Shown here: piece by piece, positions 31,401-43,285 of the stretch
Layout: the number at the start of each line of letters is the position of its first letter
Position numbering within the stretch: the first letter of the stretch is position 1
DNA from: Limnomonas spitsbergensis
Lineage: Eukaryota; Chlorophyta; Chlorophyceae; Chlamydomonadales
Length of the DNA stretch: 64,000 nt
Assembly (NCBI GenBank): GCA_037349105.1
Contig: JAYJMM010000124.1
Span: forward strand, 8,912,001-8,976,000
Reading direction: 5' to 3'
Program-made: the position numbers and the translations under genes
The notes under the pieces: model-generated
The model's input: only the letters and a program-made list of their open reading frames with translations
What the model was told of the DNA's origin: nothing
The model's database searches: none

Positions 31401-34266
31401 AAAACCAAACCACCAGGGGAACTGCAAAGTGTGAACACATGTGAGTGAGATGGTTGTGTAGCTGGACCCATATCTAAACACGTTTTTGAAAGCAAGGGGT
31501 AATGTATCCTTGGGGCATGGTCCTGGACCTGAGGCCATGAGGCTCATTATGAGTTTGTTTGAACCAAGATCCGATATCCATTAGGACTTTTAGAACAGGA
31601 GGCAACCTCAGTTCATTACTCACATCTGGGATCACAGGGTTCATCAGCTCGCCCACAGGGGGCAGGGGGTCCTTGTAGTTGGGATCAACAGATGTGGAGA
31701 TTTCCAGGTCCAGTCCTGTCTTCTGCAGAGGCATGATAAGAGATGGTGCAAGATGGGGATGGGTGTTAAGGAGAAGAGAAAATGGAATAATAGGCCGGAG
31801 GGCCAGAGGAATTAGAGCTCAAAGCTGGAGCAAATGAGCAAAATCACAGTTACAGCCTCAGCCATCTGAGGGATGAGCCAGGACGCTGTGGGTTCAGGTG
31901 TATTGCAACTCATGTACATCCACTAACCCCGCCGAAGCAGAGGTAAGAGAAAAAGAAAATCGCAGGGTGGTCTCGCAGGAGTTGAGTCCCTTGCACGACA
32001 AGCATACATTTACATACGAAGTGCCCACCTGCAGACACATATGCTCCAATGGGTGAAGGTTAGAGCCTCACATCTATTTTAATAACCTCTGCCTTCTGTC
32101 TTCCTGACCCCTAACTCTGCGTCACTCAAACACACACACACACACATACGCACATGTTCCGCTAATAAACACCCTGAGGACGTCCACACAAGATTAATTT
32201 ATCAAGGGTCAGGCCTGCACGCACACATACGCACCTTCAGGACATCCACAAATGTCTTGTAGTTTCCCAGCTGAGTCAGCATATCCATAATGCTGAGGGT
32301 GTTCGGGATGACCCTGTAGGTGGTGCCATCCGGCTGCAGGCGCAGAGCAGAGCCCAGGACGGAGGAGCCCAGGTCGGAGGACTTCCACTTGACAGACCCC
32401 ACGAGAGCGCCCGTCTGATCAAACAGGTTGATCTCGTCCCTGGGGGGGTGAGGATTACACATTGTTCAGAGACAGCCGAAAGAAGAATCGCTGCGAGCCG
32501 GCGGCAGAGCTGGCAAGCATTCATGAAGGCCCAGGCAACGTGGTCGCTGCTGGTGCGCAGGCCCCGAGGCAAAACTCAATAAGGCGTGAAAAAGGTCCTT
32601 GGGTGAAGCCCTTCAAGAAAACCTTTTAGGTACCGTGCCAACAAGATGAAGGCAGCAGACATGCAGTATTGGTTCTCTTCATATCTTTTTTTAAGCTGTG
32701 CCACTTTCCATCACAAACGCACTCGAACTTGATCGCAAAAGGGAAGCCGCAAGTGTTTTCCGCCGACTTGGGGGTGATCTTGAGCATCCGCGAGGGGTTG
32801 ATGGTGGTGTTGCCCGGGTTGTCGCAGGGCGGAGTTCCCAGCTTCAGGCTTGCCCCCTCACTGGTGTCAATGCCCGAGAGGCGCCAGCCAGTCAGGTTGG
32901 CAGTCTATGAGGAAGGGGACAGGTAAAGCGGCACTTGATTATCAGTCTGAGAGCAGAGACACAGCTAATTGCGTGCTTATGAAGTTGTACGCAGAATGGG
33001 GCATTAGGTAGGCACGCAGTGAGCAGGGGGACAGGTGCAAGGCATGAGGCCGTGACAGGGTGCCAGTCAGCCAGCTGGGGACAAATACCCGGCCAGAGGC
33101 GACAATCAGGCACAAGGTTTTCTGCAGCTTGCACTGGGAGTCCCCAGATGGCGATCAGGTGCATGGGCGTGTGTGTGTGTTGAACCCCAAACAAGGAGCC
33201 TCCAATGGGTTTCAGCATATCTACATATTCTTAGCCTTCATCTGAGTCTCCTCCTCCGAGAGGCTCAGGACTTGACCCAGCTCCACCGTGTCAATGCACC
33301 CACCCAAAGCCATTCATTTCAATGCTGCCAGATGGAAGCGGATTTTTCATAATTATTACTCCGTGTGTTAGTCATCCATCATTCCATCCACTTGACGGGC
33401 TGCTACACTCGATTAGCAGGATCAGGCGCCTGGTTTGAGGCACATCCCGCACTTGTGTTCATTTATGGGTGCCTCAGCAGCAATGGAGCTATAAACTGGC
33501 CTACAGTCGGCAAGACTACAGACAGCGAGCCTAGCTGCTTGGGCCACCCGACGGGGGCAGGTCATGATCTCGTCTCCATCCAGTCATCTGCCCAATGGTT
33601 TGCCCAGCAAGCTGCGTAAAGTGGTCTGGAGTAACTAGAAGAAACATAGCCCGGTCGCCACACTTTATTTAGAAGAATGAGATACGCAGCCCAGGGCAGG
33701 TCCCGCACCTGTCCTCCGACGTTCCTCAGAATTACGGTTGACACCTGCCCTTCCGCCGGGTAGGGCATTACAGAGTCGATGACCACCTTGGGAGGGGTGG
33801 TGCCCTGGCACAGCTTGGGCATGTCCTGTGTTGGTAGGGGTAGGGTGCAGCAGGAAGGGAGAGCAGAGAAAGGGGAGGCAAGGAGGGACAGAGAGCAAGT
33901 TGATGATTCAGAGGCAGCAGAGAGGTAGGGACACACAGGTGTAATCAAGAAAATATATGGTTTCCCATACAGTCGGGTGGGAAGCAAGTGATGAGGAGCT
34001 ACTTGGAACCTATTATGTGTAAGCCTAACAATAGGAGCCTTGGATCTAGGATAGGTGTCGGCTGGGAAATATGTTGCAATTTTGAATTCGGAGGGGGAGG
34101 GAAAGCCGGCAATTCAAACGTTGCGAGACCTGTCGAAATACACTCTGCACGGTCTGCGTCAAGAAGCACTTACACTGTCCATGGCTCCTGGTTGGGAGGC
34201 CGCGCGTTGCATCAGGAGCACTATCGAGGATAGCAGCAAGACCACCAGGGCCAGGATGTTTCTCAT
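28478..34266 (-). CDS. Secreted protein with lamin-tail-like and fasciclin (FAS1) domains, eleven exons
   Basis: Exons in transcribed order: 34174-34266, 33709-33825, 32723-32904, 32235-32439, 31624-31722, 31311-31421, 30813-30957, 30288-30413, 29926-29995, 29234-29403, 28478-28795; about 545 residues. Residues 1-25 are a signal peptide. Residues about 45-155 (STVILRNVGGQTANLTGWRL ... DEINLFDQTGALVGSVKW) follow the lamin-tail pattern. From about 180 a FAS1 domain runs: SIMDMLTQLGNYKTFVDVLK, then the H1 motif ILAPTDEAFDALL, LKAILTYHILGGRYTTG, the algal Cys insert GGFCQATCERCSC, and DLVASNGIIQGINRV. The tail is Pro/Ala/Met-rich. FAS1 proteins mediate extracellular adhesion; Volvox algal-CAM is the known algal example. 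Exon 6 places 13 consecutive Pro inside the FAS1 domain. The exon 8/9 join is off by one phase as drawn, so one of those boundaries is wrong. Confidence 0.8.
30703..30880 (-). repeat. Tandem copy of FAS1 exon 7 end
   Basis: The coding stretch for AILTYHIL (30824-30880) recurs in the next intron at 30703-30755, sharing ATCCTCACCTACCACATCCT on the minus strand. The two are about 120 bp apart. Confidence 0.7.
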
Positions 34267-34316
34267 GGCGACGCACAGAGGTAGAGAGAACTGAATGGGC
34301 CTCGGCACAGAAGGGA

Positions 34317-34324
34317 TTTATAGG
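34317..34324 (-). promoter_or_regulatory. TATA box of the FAS1-domain gene
   Basis: CTATAAAT on the minus strand, about 50 bp above the ATG at 34266, the expected distance for a short 5' leader. Confidence 0.5.
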
Positions 34325-35021
34325 AACAAGTAAACGGCGCCCGCGTAAACCTCTCCATCTTTCAAGCGCATGTTGTGTGATTGACATGGCGGTTGACAGG
34401 AAGATGCTGGTAGTGCCGTCGGGGTAACAACAGTTGAGGCCTTCACTCACGGTCGGCCGGGCTGACGCACACCGTTGCAATTGAAAGCAAGTGCGGCATG
34501 TTTCGACAGTTGATGCAGGTATCCTGACTTTTGGGAGGCCAGCTTGTCAGTGCTCTTTAGTATTAGGTGTGAGGCTTCCCCGGTAGTTCCGCAGGTAGAG
34601 CTGAGAGCTCAGGTTGCCGACACGCTTACACATGCTGAGCATGATCCGTGACAGGATTAATAGCGTACAAACCTTGCCCCCCCCCCTGCTTGACACCATA
34701 TGCTTTGCTGGCTCTTTTGAGAAGTCGGCCGAGCTTGATGTGGGTCAGTCAGTTATTCGTTTATCACACAGTGTGAACAATGCCCGTGAACAGGGGCAAT
34801 GGGTCGACAGGAAACACTCACACTCTTGCACGAGCGCGATCATGTGTCCCGAGATCAGTTACGGCTAAGTCTGCACCATACACATCATTGCCAAGCACAT
34901 AGTTTCTCCAGCCGGGGGTCGACTCACAACCCCGTGTACGGCTTGCCCAATAGGCTCTCTCGAATTTGCCATAAACTGGGCTGATTCGGTCATTAGCATC
35001 CAGTCATAGAAACAAATTTTC
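34325..35021. other. Divergent intergenic region
   Basis: About 0.7 kb between the start of the FAS1 gene (-) and the coiled-coil gene (+). It probably holds both promoters. No further gene seen. Confidence 0.5.
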
Positions 35022-38000
35022 ATGATTATGAAAATGATCACACACGCCGAGGAAAAGCATCCTCGGGAGGAGTTCTGCCAGCGCGACCAGCGGAAGGTTC
35101 ACGGCCTCAACACCTTGATGTCTGTGAGTTAGACACGTTCAAGCTGCAAATTGAGTGTCTGGGATAAGGGAGCTAATTTGACAATTACCGCGGCAAGCTG
35201 CGCCCTTCGAGGTGCAGCCACCCGGCAAAGGTGATACGTCTCACTCCCTACTTTTCGGACCGCAGTTGGAACAAGTTCGACGGGAGATGCAGCAAGCAAA
35301 CAGCATATCCACATCTAAAGGCGATGAGGTCCGGACGAACCTTCCCAGCCAAACCGCAAATTCAGCTACGAGCACATCCGGCGACGAGACCACGCGGGTA
35401 GGACAGCGGAGCGCATCCCCATCTTTCTTTCTCTCCTACAACTGCCTAGAAATGCAAAATTACCTTCGGTGGACGCCATTACCTGAGCATCAGCATCCAA
35501 CTATATGGGCGTCAGGTCCAATCTATTAAGCTTTGCCTGCAGAACATCATTTTAAGTGTCCATGCATGGGGTATTCATCTTTGAAAGCCTGTAGCAGATC
35601 ATTGGGTGCGCCCCTGCATGGAGCAAGCACTCTTTGACAGCCATCTACGTATCATATGGTGCACATAATTGCGCACAGGCATCCCTTCCGTGGCTTGCCC
35701 TGGCTACTTCATATAATCATATCATATACCATTTATCCACGCCATCACATGGTGTGCCCATGCATGCATGAAGGCACCCGTTCCATGGTCTGCCCTGGCG
35801 GCGGCCAAGAGCCACCTCATGATGGAGAAGCCCGACACCTACGACCGTCTCACCAAGATTATATATAACTGCAAGCTTTCTGGGGAACTACGGAAAACAC
35901 GCCTGGACTCACTTGGTAGGAGCAGAGGGGGCTGAACCCCAAATCCTGGCCCTTGCAACCAGCACACATAGACTTAACAGATAGGAGCAGAGGGATTCAA
36001 AACCTGAGAAATATGCTTGATCCCTGATGCGCCCATGGCAGACACGCCAGGACTCGACGAGTTAAGAACAGAGGGGCATTTCCTGACTTCTGGACTTCTG
36101 GTACAGCTAGGGCAGATGTCAGGCTCCCATTTTGAACATGCGTGGATGCGTATGCTGGTAGTATGGGTCTGTTGGCTAGGAATGAGGCAGGAGAGAGGAA
36201 ACGCAGGAGCACAATGCTAGTAATTGTTACAGCTTCTAGGCGCCCTTCGAGGGTTGCCCCTTGGAGGGCCTTGTTCCTAGCGGCCGCAAAGAACGAGAGG
36301 CCCAGTTGAAAGTGGCCAGGCAGTGCAGGAGCAGGTGCACGCTTGAACAAGGATGAAAAAACATTTGTACAGGATTTCCTCTTACGTCAATCCTTTGCAG
36401 GGGTATCTTTCATCTTTGACTGGCTTTTTTCACAGGCTGCAACTGGGCGGGTGCCTTCCAGTGTATCGATGAAAGTGATCATGCACGATAGAATGCCTCC
36501 ACCCGGTCCGTTCATGCCTCCCAGACACAAACATCATAGGGGTGCTTCTGGTGTCCTGCTGTTGCACACCCTTTGTGACTGCTGCTGAAATGCTGTAGCT
36601 CTTGCTCTTGCTGCTACCACACAAAAACAATTGCAGCTCCTGCCATTGTTTTATTGTTGCTGCTGCTGCTGCTGCTGCGATTGCACAATAGTTGTGACCA
36701 CTCATGCGACTGATGTTGGTGTCTGCAGGCGTGTTTGATTCGGAGACGAACGAGGTCCGCTCCAGAACCATGCTCCGGGTGCAGATGCACCAGGAGCTCT
36801 CCACCACATCCATGCGGCTCCCTAACACCATGAAGGTAAGCAGCAGCATCTTCAGGCTATGTAGGTATGTGCCAGCAGTCATGCCGCCTAACAACAATGC
36901 CTGTAACAGGCCCTGGCTTTTCACCAGCATTCCTGCAGCTAGCTGACAGTGGGGCAGGCTGCTCGAGCTTGAGGTTTAAAAGAGTGCGCTGGAGGTTAAG
37001 GCTTGCATTTGCTATGCAGCTCACATGCTCACACACACACCAGCGGTTTGAATGACTCAAGCATGTCACTATTTTTGTCTAGTCAGCAGCAGAGATCATT
37101 TCCTCTGGAAGGTCCCCGATTTCAAAGGACTCTGCCGATCTTTGCTGCGCGCCGCCTCAACCCCTAACTTCTCTTCCATCTCCACCATACCCCCTCTCCC
37201 CTGCTCTTGTGTTTCATCCATCCCTTGCAAATGGGGGGTCATTTCAGGGATGAGTCTCGTTCACAAGCCTCTGCCCCCCCTGGATAAGGAAGCGCCTGTG
37301 ATGGGCTGGTCAGGCATGTGGTGCATGTTCCAAAAGCGTCTAGCTTTTGATCAAGGACTCATCAAGAAAGCGGATTAGGGTTGCAGATTTCCCCCTCGAC
37401 CTTCACCATCCCTGCTCAGGATGTGAAAGCGCCTGTCACGGCATCGTTGAGCAACAAGCTGGACCGTATGTTCCAAAAGGTCTTGGTCTCGATCGAGGAG
37501 CCCAACAAGAAGGCATTGGCCCCTAAGGCCACTGCCGGTTTGCGGAGAGTACGCACACTGTTCCCGGACCTACCAAGGAGCCCCGGGGGAAATTCAACGG
37601 GTTTTGTTCCGACGCCTCAAAGCAATGCAGCACCAGCGCCACACGGGTGGCAAAATGACAGGTGCGCGGCCATGCTGTTTTCAGTGAGCTCCAGACCCCA
37701 CTTCCAGGGACAAGAACCAGGCAATGGCTAGGAATCATCCCTGTGCAGACAGTTTCACAGTGTATAGGACGCCCCCAAGTATTATCTCACGCAACAGGCA
37801 GGGCCTGGATGGCGTAACGGTGCCTCCGACCGTTGTAGCGTGCTACACCAGATTGGCACGCAACAGGGCTGGGAACAAAATGATGCCCGAGCTATGGCCC
37901 ATGCAACAGAGCTTACTGCCCCAGGTGTCCAGGTCCTCCTCTCCCGGCCTGAAGTATCCAATAGACTAACAGGGCAGCATAACAAGGCCATGACAATCCC

Positions 38001-41000
38001 TACTCGCCCTCTCCTGACCCTCTTGAACCCGCTTGAGGGGCAACAGACGGACCCATCCTCGCTTGGGTGATGTAAAACACCCATTGTCTGCCTGGTGGCG
38101 TCATGTCACCAGGCTCAATTCCCAATCCCTACACCCTGCCTGGTGGATTCATGTCACCAGTCCCAAACACCAGGCCCAATCACCAGGCCACCCGGGTATA
38201 AACATGTGATTTCCGGATTTTTCTTTTTCAGAGCACCTGCCCGCTGCTGCTCATCTCCCCACAGGACTGGGGAGCTCTCACACAGCACCTCCAGCCGCCC
38301 CAGACTGCGCCGCCTGTCCGGCATGGTCTCCAGCATGAGCCGGACAGACCCGATGTCAGGAGTATCCCGGGTCCACTCGGGGAGGTCGACCAAGTCTGTG
38401 GGTGAGGCAGCAACCTCACCGACACGCGGGTCAAAGCCGACACACGAATGGCGGAAGCCGCCGCTGCTGCCCGAGGTAAAACAGTGCTATGAAGCCAGAC
38501 CTGCATAGAAAACAATTTGTATGTTGATGGCACAGGTTAATTTGATTATATATTTAGATTACTAAGTTTATGTGGCACCTTGAAAGGCCCGGGCATCACG
38601 TGTTCTTCAGATATTTACGTGAGGGAAGGCTCTCAGGCTTCTGAGTGCTGCCGATAGGTGCCTCCCTGCCCTGTTGCTGCCTACAGGCTACCAGGCCCTG
38701 TTGTGATCCTCCTGTGGCAGCAGGAGCAAGTGAGCAACTAATGCTGGTGACACGTACAATTATAAATACCAGCTTGCCGGTACCGCATGGACATGTAGTA
38801 ATACGACATTTGCTGGGCGTAACGGTACACAGCATTATTTCCGTTTTCTTTATTTGTTTGTAGTGCTTGTACTGGAAGGGCCTTTTTTCATTTGTTTAGA
38901 GGGCAAGGCTGGTATATCTGTTTGGTTCTCTAAATATCCTGGATGGATTTCTTCCCGTTCCAGGCTGCTGAGGCTCAGCTCCGACACTTGGCAGTGGTTA
39001 CGGAGCGCCACCTGGCCAAGTACCATCACAACGTCACCCAGGCTCAGCAGCAGCTGCTGCTCAGCGGGGGGCTGGATGCCAAGCTGCTGGACTGCAGCCC
39101 GGAGGAGCTGCATGCTATGCTCATCAAGGAGCTAGAGGAAGTGTGAGTGAGGCGGGTGGGGCCGCAGATAAACGCTTCTGGCTTCTGTATGTGTGCTGCT
39201 GTCAGGTCCTTGTTGCTCTGGAAGGCCCTGGCCAGCCATTAGCTGCTGGACTGCAGCCCAGAGGAGCTGCAGGCGATGCTGATCAAGAGCGAGGGGAAGT
39301 GGTGAGGGCTGCAGTAAGGTTCTGGCTGCTTGAACAAAGTAATTAAATTATTTGGTATCAGGCGTGTGTTCCCTCACGAGAAATGTCCCTTTGGCTGTGC
39401 GTAAGTCAATACATAATACGCCCTGAGGTGTGCCTGCCCTCTTGGGGTCTTGGCTCCGGGATGTTTTTTTATCGGTTTATTTTTTGTAGTGCATGGCCCT
39501 CAGCAGCTATCAGCTGTCGCTACTGCTGCCACTGATGCTGCTGTTGCAGCTGCCTGTGCTACCAATGTTCGTCAGTGGAGCAATGGTTGAGATATACAGC
39601 TACTGCTGCTGCTGCTTCTATTGGCGCTGCTACCTGGGCCAACACTGCTGCTAATGCTGCTGCGGCTGTCCCTGCTTCCTTAGCCGCCGCGCCTGTAGTC
39701 TGTGTCTGCCAGACCAAGGACAATTCATGAGTTGTTTGACATTGTAGACTCATTCCCAATCACTCATGCTGTGTTTATGATGTCAGCAAGACCTGTCATG
39801 CAAGCCCTGACTCCTGCACCTGCAGGACTGAGGAGGTGGTGGTAGACGCCCACAAGACAGTCAGTGATGTTACTAGGCGGGTGCATGAGGCGCAGAGGAT
39901 GCCGGAGCTGGTGGCTGCATGCATGGAGCATGTGGTGGTGATGCAAAAGGAGCTTGATGAAATGACGACTGTGGAGAGGAAGCATAAGTAAGTAGGGTTG
40001 AGGGAGGAGGGCGTGGGGGGAAGGAGGGGCTTGTGATGAGCTTGTGTCTGTGCGCGTGGAGCATGTGGTGGTGATGCAGAAGGCACTGAATGAGATGATG
40101 GCAGTGGAGAGGATGCTGAATTGTACATAGTGGAGGGAGGGGTGAGGAGGCGGGATAGTGATGAGCTAGTTGCTGCATGTGGTGGTGATGAAGGAGGAGC
40201 TGGACAACATGACGACTAGGAAGAGGAAGCAAAGATGAGCATGGTGAAGGAAGTGGGGCGTGCCGGGGAGGGGCAGGTGACAAGGTTGAGGAGGGGGCAT
40301 GGGGAGGGACTGATAATGAGCTGAGGAGAAGGGTGCAGGCAGGAAAGCCGATAATGAGCTGTGACGGGTGATACAGGGGCAAGAATGATAGTGAGCTGAG
40401 GAGAGGTGTGTAGGCAGGAGGGTCGATAATGAGCTGTGGAGAGAGAGGGTAAGGGAGGTATGTTTATATGCTGGGGTGGGGTGCAGGCGACAAGCATTAT
40501 GCATCCAGTTCGACTCATATCCAAACTGACCCATTGCCACTTTTCTGGGGCTGGTGAACTGCAGGAGAAGACCTGCCCGCAATGCGACGGTGCACCAGCT
40601 CCTGCCGGGGACCGCAGCGGGCAGTTCAGTGTTTCCGGGTGCGTCGCTGTCGGCCTCCATCGCTGAGCTGTCGGCGCTGGCGGCGAGTAGCGACACGGGA
40701 CACTGCGAAGAGCTGTCCCGCCCGCCATCAAACAGATCGGTGCAGGAATCTGTGGCAGGCAGCATCAAGGCGGTTCCGGAGGCATTACCTGCACCGCCTG
40801 CGCCACCAACGGCTCTGTCCATGATGCTGATGGCGTCAAAGTCTTATCCTGTGACGTTGGAGCGCGTTGCGGACTTCACAGCGCTTGTAGAGAGTGAGTT
40901 GAGGTTTTATGGGCTACAACTAACATTTACGGTACTCGGTTGCAAATGTCTACAACCCTCCCCGCCCTTGCCGATCTCCTCCGTCTTGTCCCTAGCCCTC

Positions 41001-41777
41001 CCCGCCATACCCTAACCCGCCGACCTCCCCCTCATTTTCCTTCAGGCACGAGCGCCCGCCTGCAGCAGCCGCAGCCACTTGAGAAGATCGAGGGCCCGCC
41101 CCGCCTGGTGGATGCAGCCAACGCAGGCCATACCGTCCAGGGGCGTCTGGAGCGGGTGTGGTCGCTGCTGGATGTCCCGCTAGTGCGACGGCTAGATATG
41201 GTGCTGGAGTACACGCGCAAGGAGCGCGTAATGCAGTTTGAGAAGGGGCTGGAGGTGTGGGAGAAGGCTGCGGCGCTGGTGCAGAAGAGGCAGGCCCTGC
41301 TGTCGCGATACTCAATGACCAAGGAGGTGCGAAGACTGGTTGCATGGGAGAGGAAGTTAATGTGGGGTGGGAGCAATCCAGAAATGGGTCTGCGCCTCTC
41401 TTGGCCCGGACTTGTTGCTCGTGTTGTGCACCTGCTTGCTATCCTTGCTTTATCCTGAATCATAAATGCTGAAAGCTTTAACCCGGAACCTGCAACGTCC
41501 CTGCTAAAAAATAAATCAGGGTCTGGAGTCAGGCACGGTTCCCACGGTGAGCATCTCGTCTTTTGAGCGGCTCTGCTGCTCCATCCTCACTGCAAACGGA
41601 CAGCTCAAGACAGTGTCCCGGGTGCTCCTTGAGGACTTTGGGGCCAAGCTGGAGTTCCGTGGTTTTCCGTACCCCGTCGAGGATGACGTTTTGTATGCCG
41701 ATAGTAGCGTACCGCAATTCGTGAGGCTCATGACGTTCATACAGGCGTATGAGGGGCCGGTGACTATAGTGCCTTAG
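35022..41777 (+). CDS. Coiled-coil protein, possibly CCDC87-like, about eleven exons
   Basis: Exons 35022-35123, 35218-35397, 35774-35915, 36729-36835, 37387-37548, 38232-38475, 38964-39142, 39826-39987, 40565-40893, 41046-41326 and 41520-41777; about 720 residues. Phases agree at every join except around 38232-38475. That exon is entered in the frame reading CPLLLISPQDWGALTQHL but must be left in the frame reading KPPLLPE, so an unseen intron, indel or wrong edge exists there. Heptad-like helices are visible in RHLAKYHHNVTQAQQQLLL, HVVVMQKELDEMTTVERK and RKERVMQFEKGLEVWEKAAA. The end, LLEDFGAKLEFRGFPYPVED with VLY, resembles the C-terminus of CCDC87-type ciliary proteins as I remember it; that is a weak assignment. 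Introns contain decayed copies of exon ends. Confidence 0.6.
37286..37515 (+). repeat. Tandem copy of a coiled-coil gene exon
   Basis: AAAGCGCCTGTCACGG...CGTATGTTCCAAAAGGTC of the exon (37423-37515) has a diverged copy at 37286-37372 (GAAGCGCCTGTGATGG...TGCATGTTCCAAAAGCGTC), 137 bp upstream in the intron. The copy is no longer a clean open frame across its length. Confidence 0.65.
39081..39309 (+). repeat. Tandem copy of coiled-coil gene exon end (LLDCSPEEL)
   Basis: AGCTGCTGGACTGCAGCCC with the following 50 bp and donor (39081-39150) is repeated at 39241-39309, 160 bp further on, with a 1-2 base shift that breaks the frame. The flanking intron is copied too. Confidence 0.8.
39898..40240 (+). 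repeat. Three-copy tandem duplication of coiled-coil gene exon end
   Basis: The end of exon 39826-39987 with its donor is copied at about 40036-40130 and 40160-40240. All three share GCATGTGGTGGTGATG and GAGAGGA/AAGAGGA blocks. The second and third copies have lost the donor and frame. Confidence 0.8.
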
Positions 41778-43285
41778 TTGAGAATCACAATTGTTTTGCT
41801 TGGTTAATTTATAAACTTCACCACCTGAAGATGCAGCTGAGCACATCGGGGTGGCGTCTGGCATGAATACAAGTCATGCACATCAAAAGCGTGACACATC
41901 AATAAATGCAGGAGATTATTGCCCATGGTTTATGTTTTTTTGCTGAATTTGACGGTGTATGGGTCATTCTTTATTCTTTAGTTTGAGTTCAGAGGGAGTG
42001 GAGGCCAGGTATTCCACTGGCTAGGCCTTGCCATGATTTTAACAATGGTTATGATCGCTTTTATTTGTTTGAACCAGGTATTGGTATTAGAACCTGGCAT
42101 TCGTCTACGAGTGGTACCTGTGATGCCAGTAGACATCCTTGGTAGAATCAGCCTCTTAATTACCGGTAAATTGATCAACACATATTTGCTTTGTCGAAAA
42201 ATGAGATTACGGATTTCTTTTACTTGAAGGCTTAGCTGCAAATTTTCTGGACCACATCAACGAGTCAGAACGGTCTCTGAGCATGACCTAAATCCGTATG
42301 AACAAGAAGTACTACCCCAGGCATGGCATGGGATATTTCACTGAAGGGGAGCGGAGTGCGCGTGTGTTAAAAGGTTGTATAGGAAAGGGTGGCTGTGCTC
42401 TAGGTCGTGCTTGAACGTGTTGGGATTGCGCTGGATCTACTTCAAACATGCACTGACCTGCACCCTTACCAGCACTCCCATCCTCAGGCAATCGTGAGTG
42501 GCGATGATAATATATTGGTTGTGAGATTCCCTGACCTCCAGCATATGTTAATGCTTTGGTGGGTTGCTCTAAACCTTGATTGCGACTACCACCACCAAGA
42601 TAAATCCTACATACCGGTCCATTTTAGTCAGGACCCAAGGAACTACCACTGTCAATCCACCACCATTTGAAATGTCCCACCCCAATGCGCCGTTTTCTTG
42701 CCGTGGCCGCTTCACCCTTGGTTGGGGTTCAGGGCAAAGTGCTTTCCATGCGTTGCGTTATGACACATTATCGTGTGATGGCACAGTGCGGTGGAGGGCC
42801 GATCAATCGGGTACGCCCGTGCGTCAAGCTGCTGACTCACGCTACCGACATAAGGATCATGAAATGGGGACTTGTTTAGCATTTCCGCGAGTGTCTGAAG
42901 CCTTATCCTCCAGTGGCACAGCCTTGTTGACTGGCCTGGGTGTCTCCTCTGCTGCTGCTTGTGATCACAGCCGAGGCGAGCATTGTCAGCCGAAGCTGGG
43001 CGAGCCTCCATGACATAGAAGTATCTAACACTGGCCAGACTGCACCATGTGTCCTACCAAGAGTTAGAGAGCCCAATGTATCACTCGATGAAGGGCTCAC
43101 ACAATTTTGGTTTAAATTTTAGCGACGTCGGCAGTAGCTTCCCCGTCAAAGATCTCAAACGGCTGTAGCCTTGTCTTAGCCAGGCTGTGCCAGAAGATCT
43201 CGGTCTGGGTATCTCTATCTCAGCCCTGATCGCAGCCCGTAGGCCTGACCAGTCAGGCAGACTTTTGTAACCCAGCATCCTCAAG
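41778..43285. other. Intergenic, upstream of the cyclophilin gene
   Basis: No supported gene. AATAAATG occurs at about 41901, after the coiled-coil gene. A TACCGGTA palindrome lies at 42161-42168. Confidence 0.5.

Noticed and set aside
36655..36680. (GCT)n run, plus (CA)n near 32130 and (GCAT)n near 43880
   Set aside because: Ordinary intronic or intergenic microsatellites without evidence of function.
39873..40822. Long minus-strand frames rich in Pro, Ser and His
   Set aside because: They are the reverse of coiled-coil gene exons and their copies, with no supporting splice structure.
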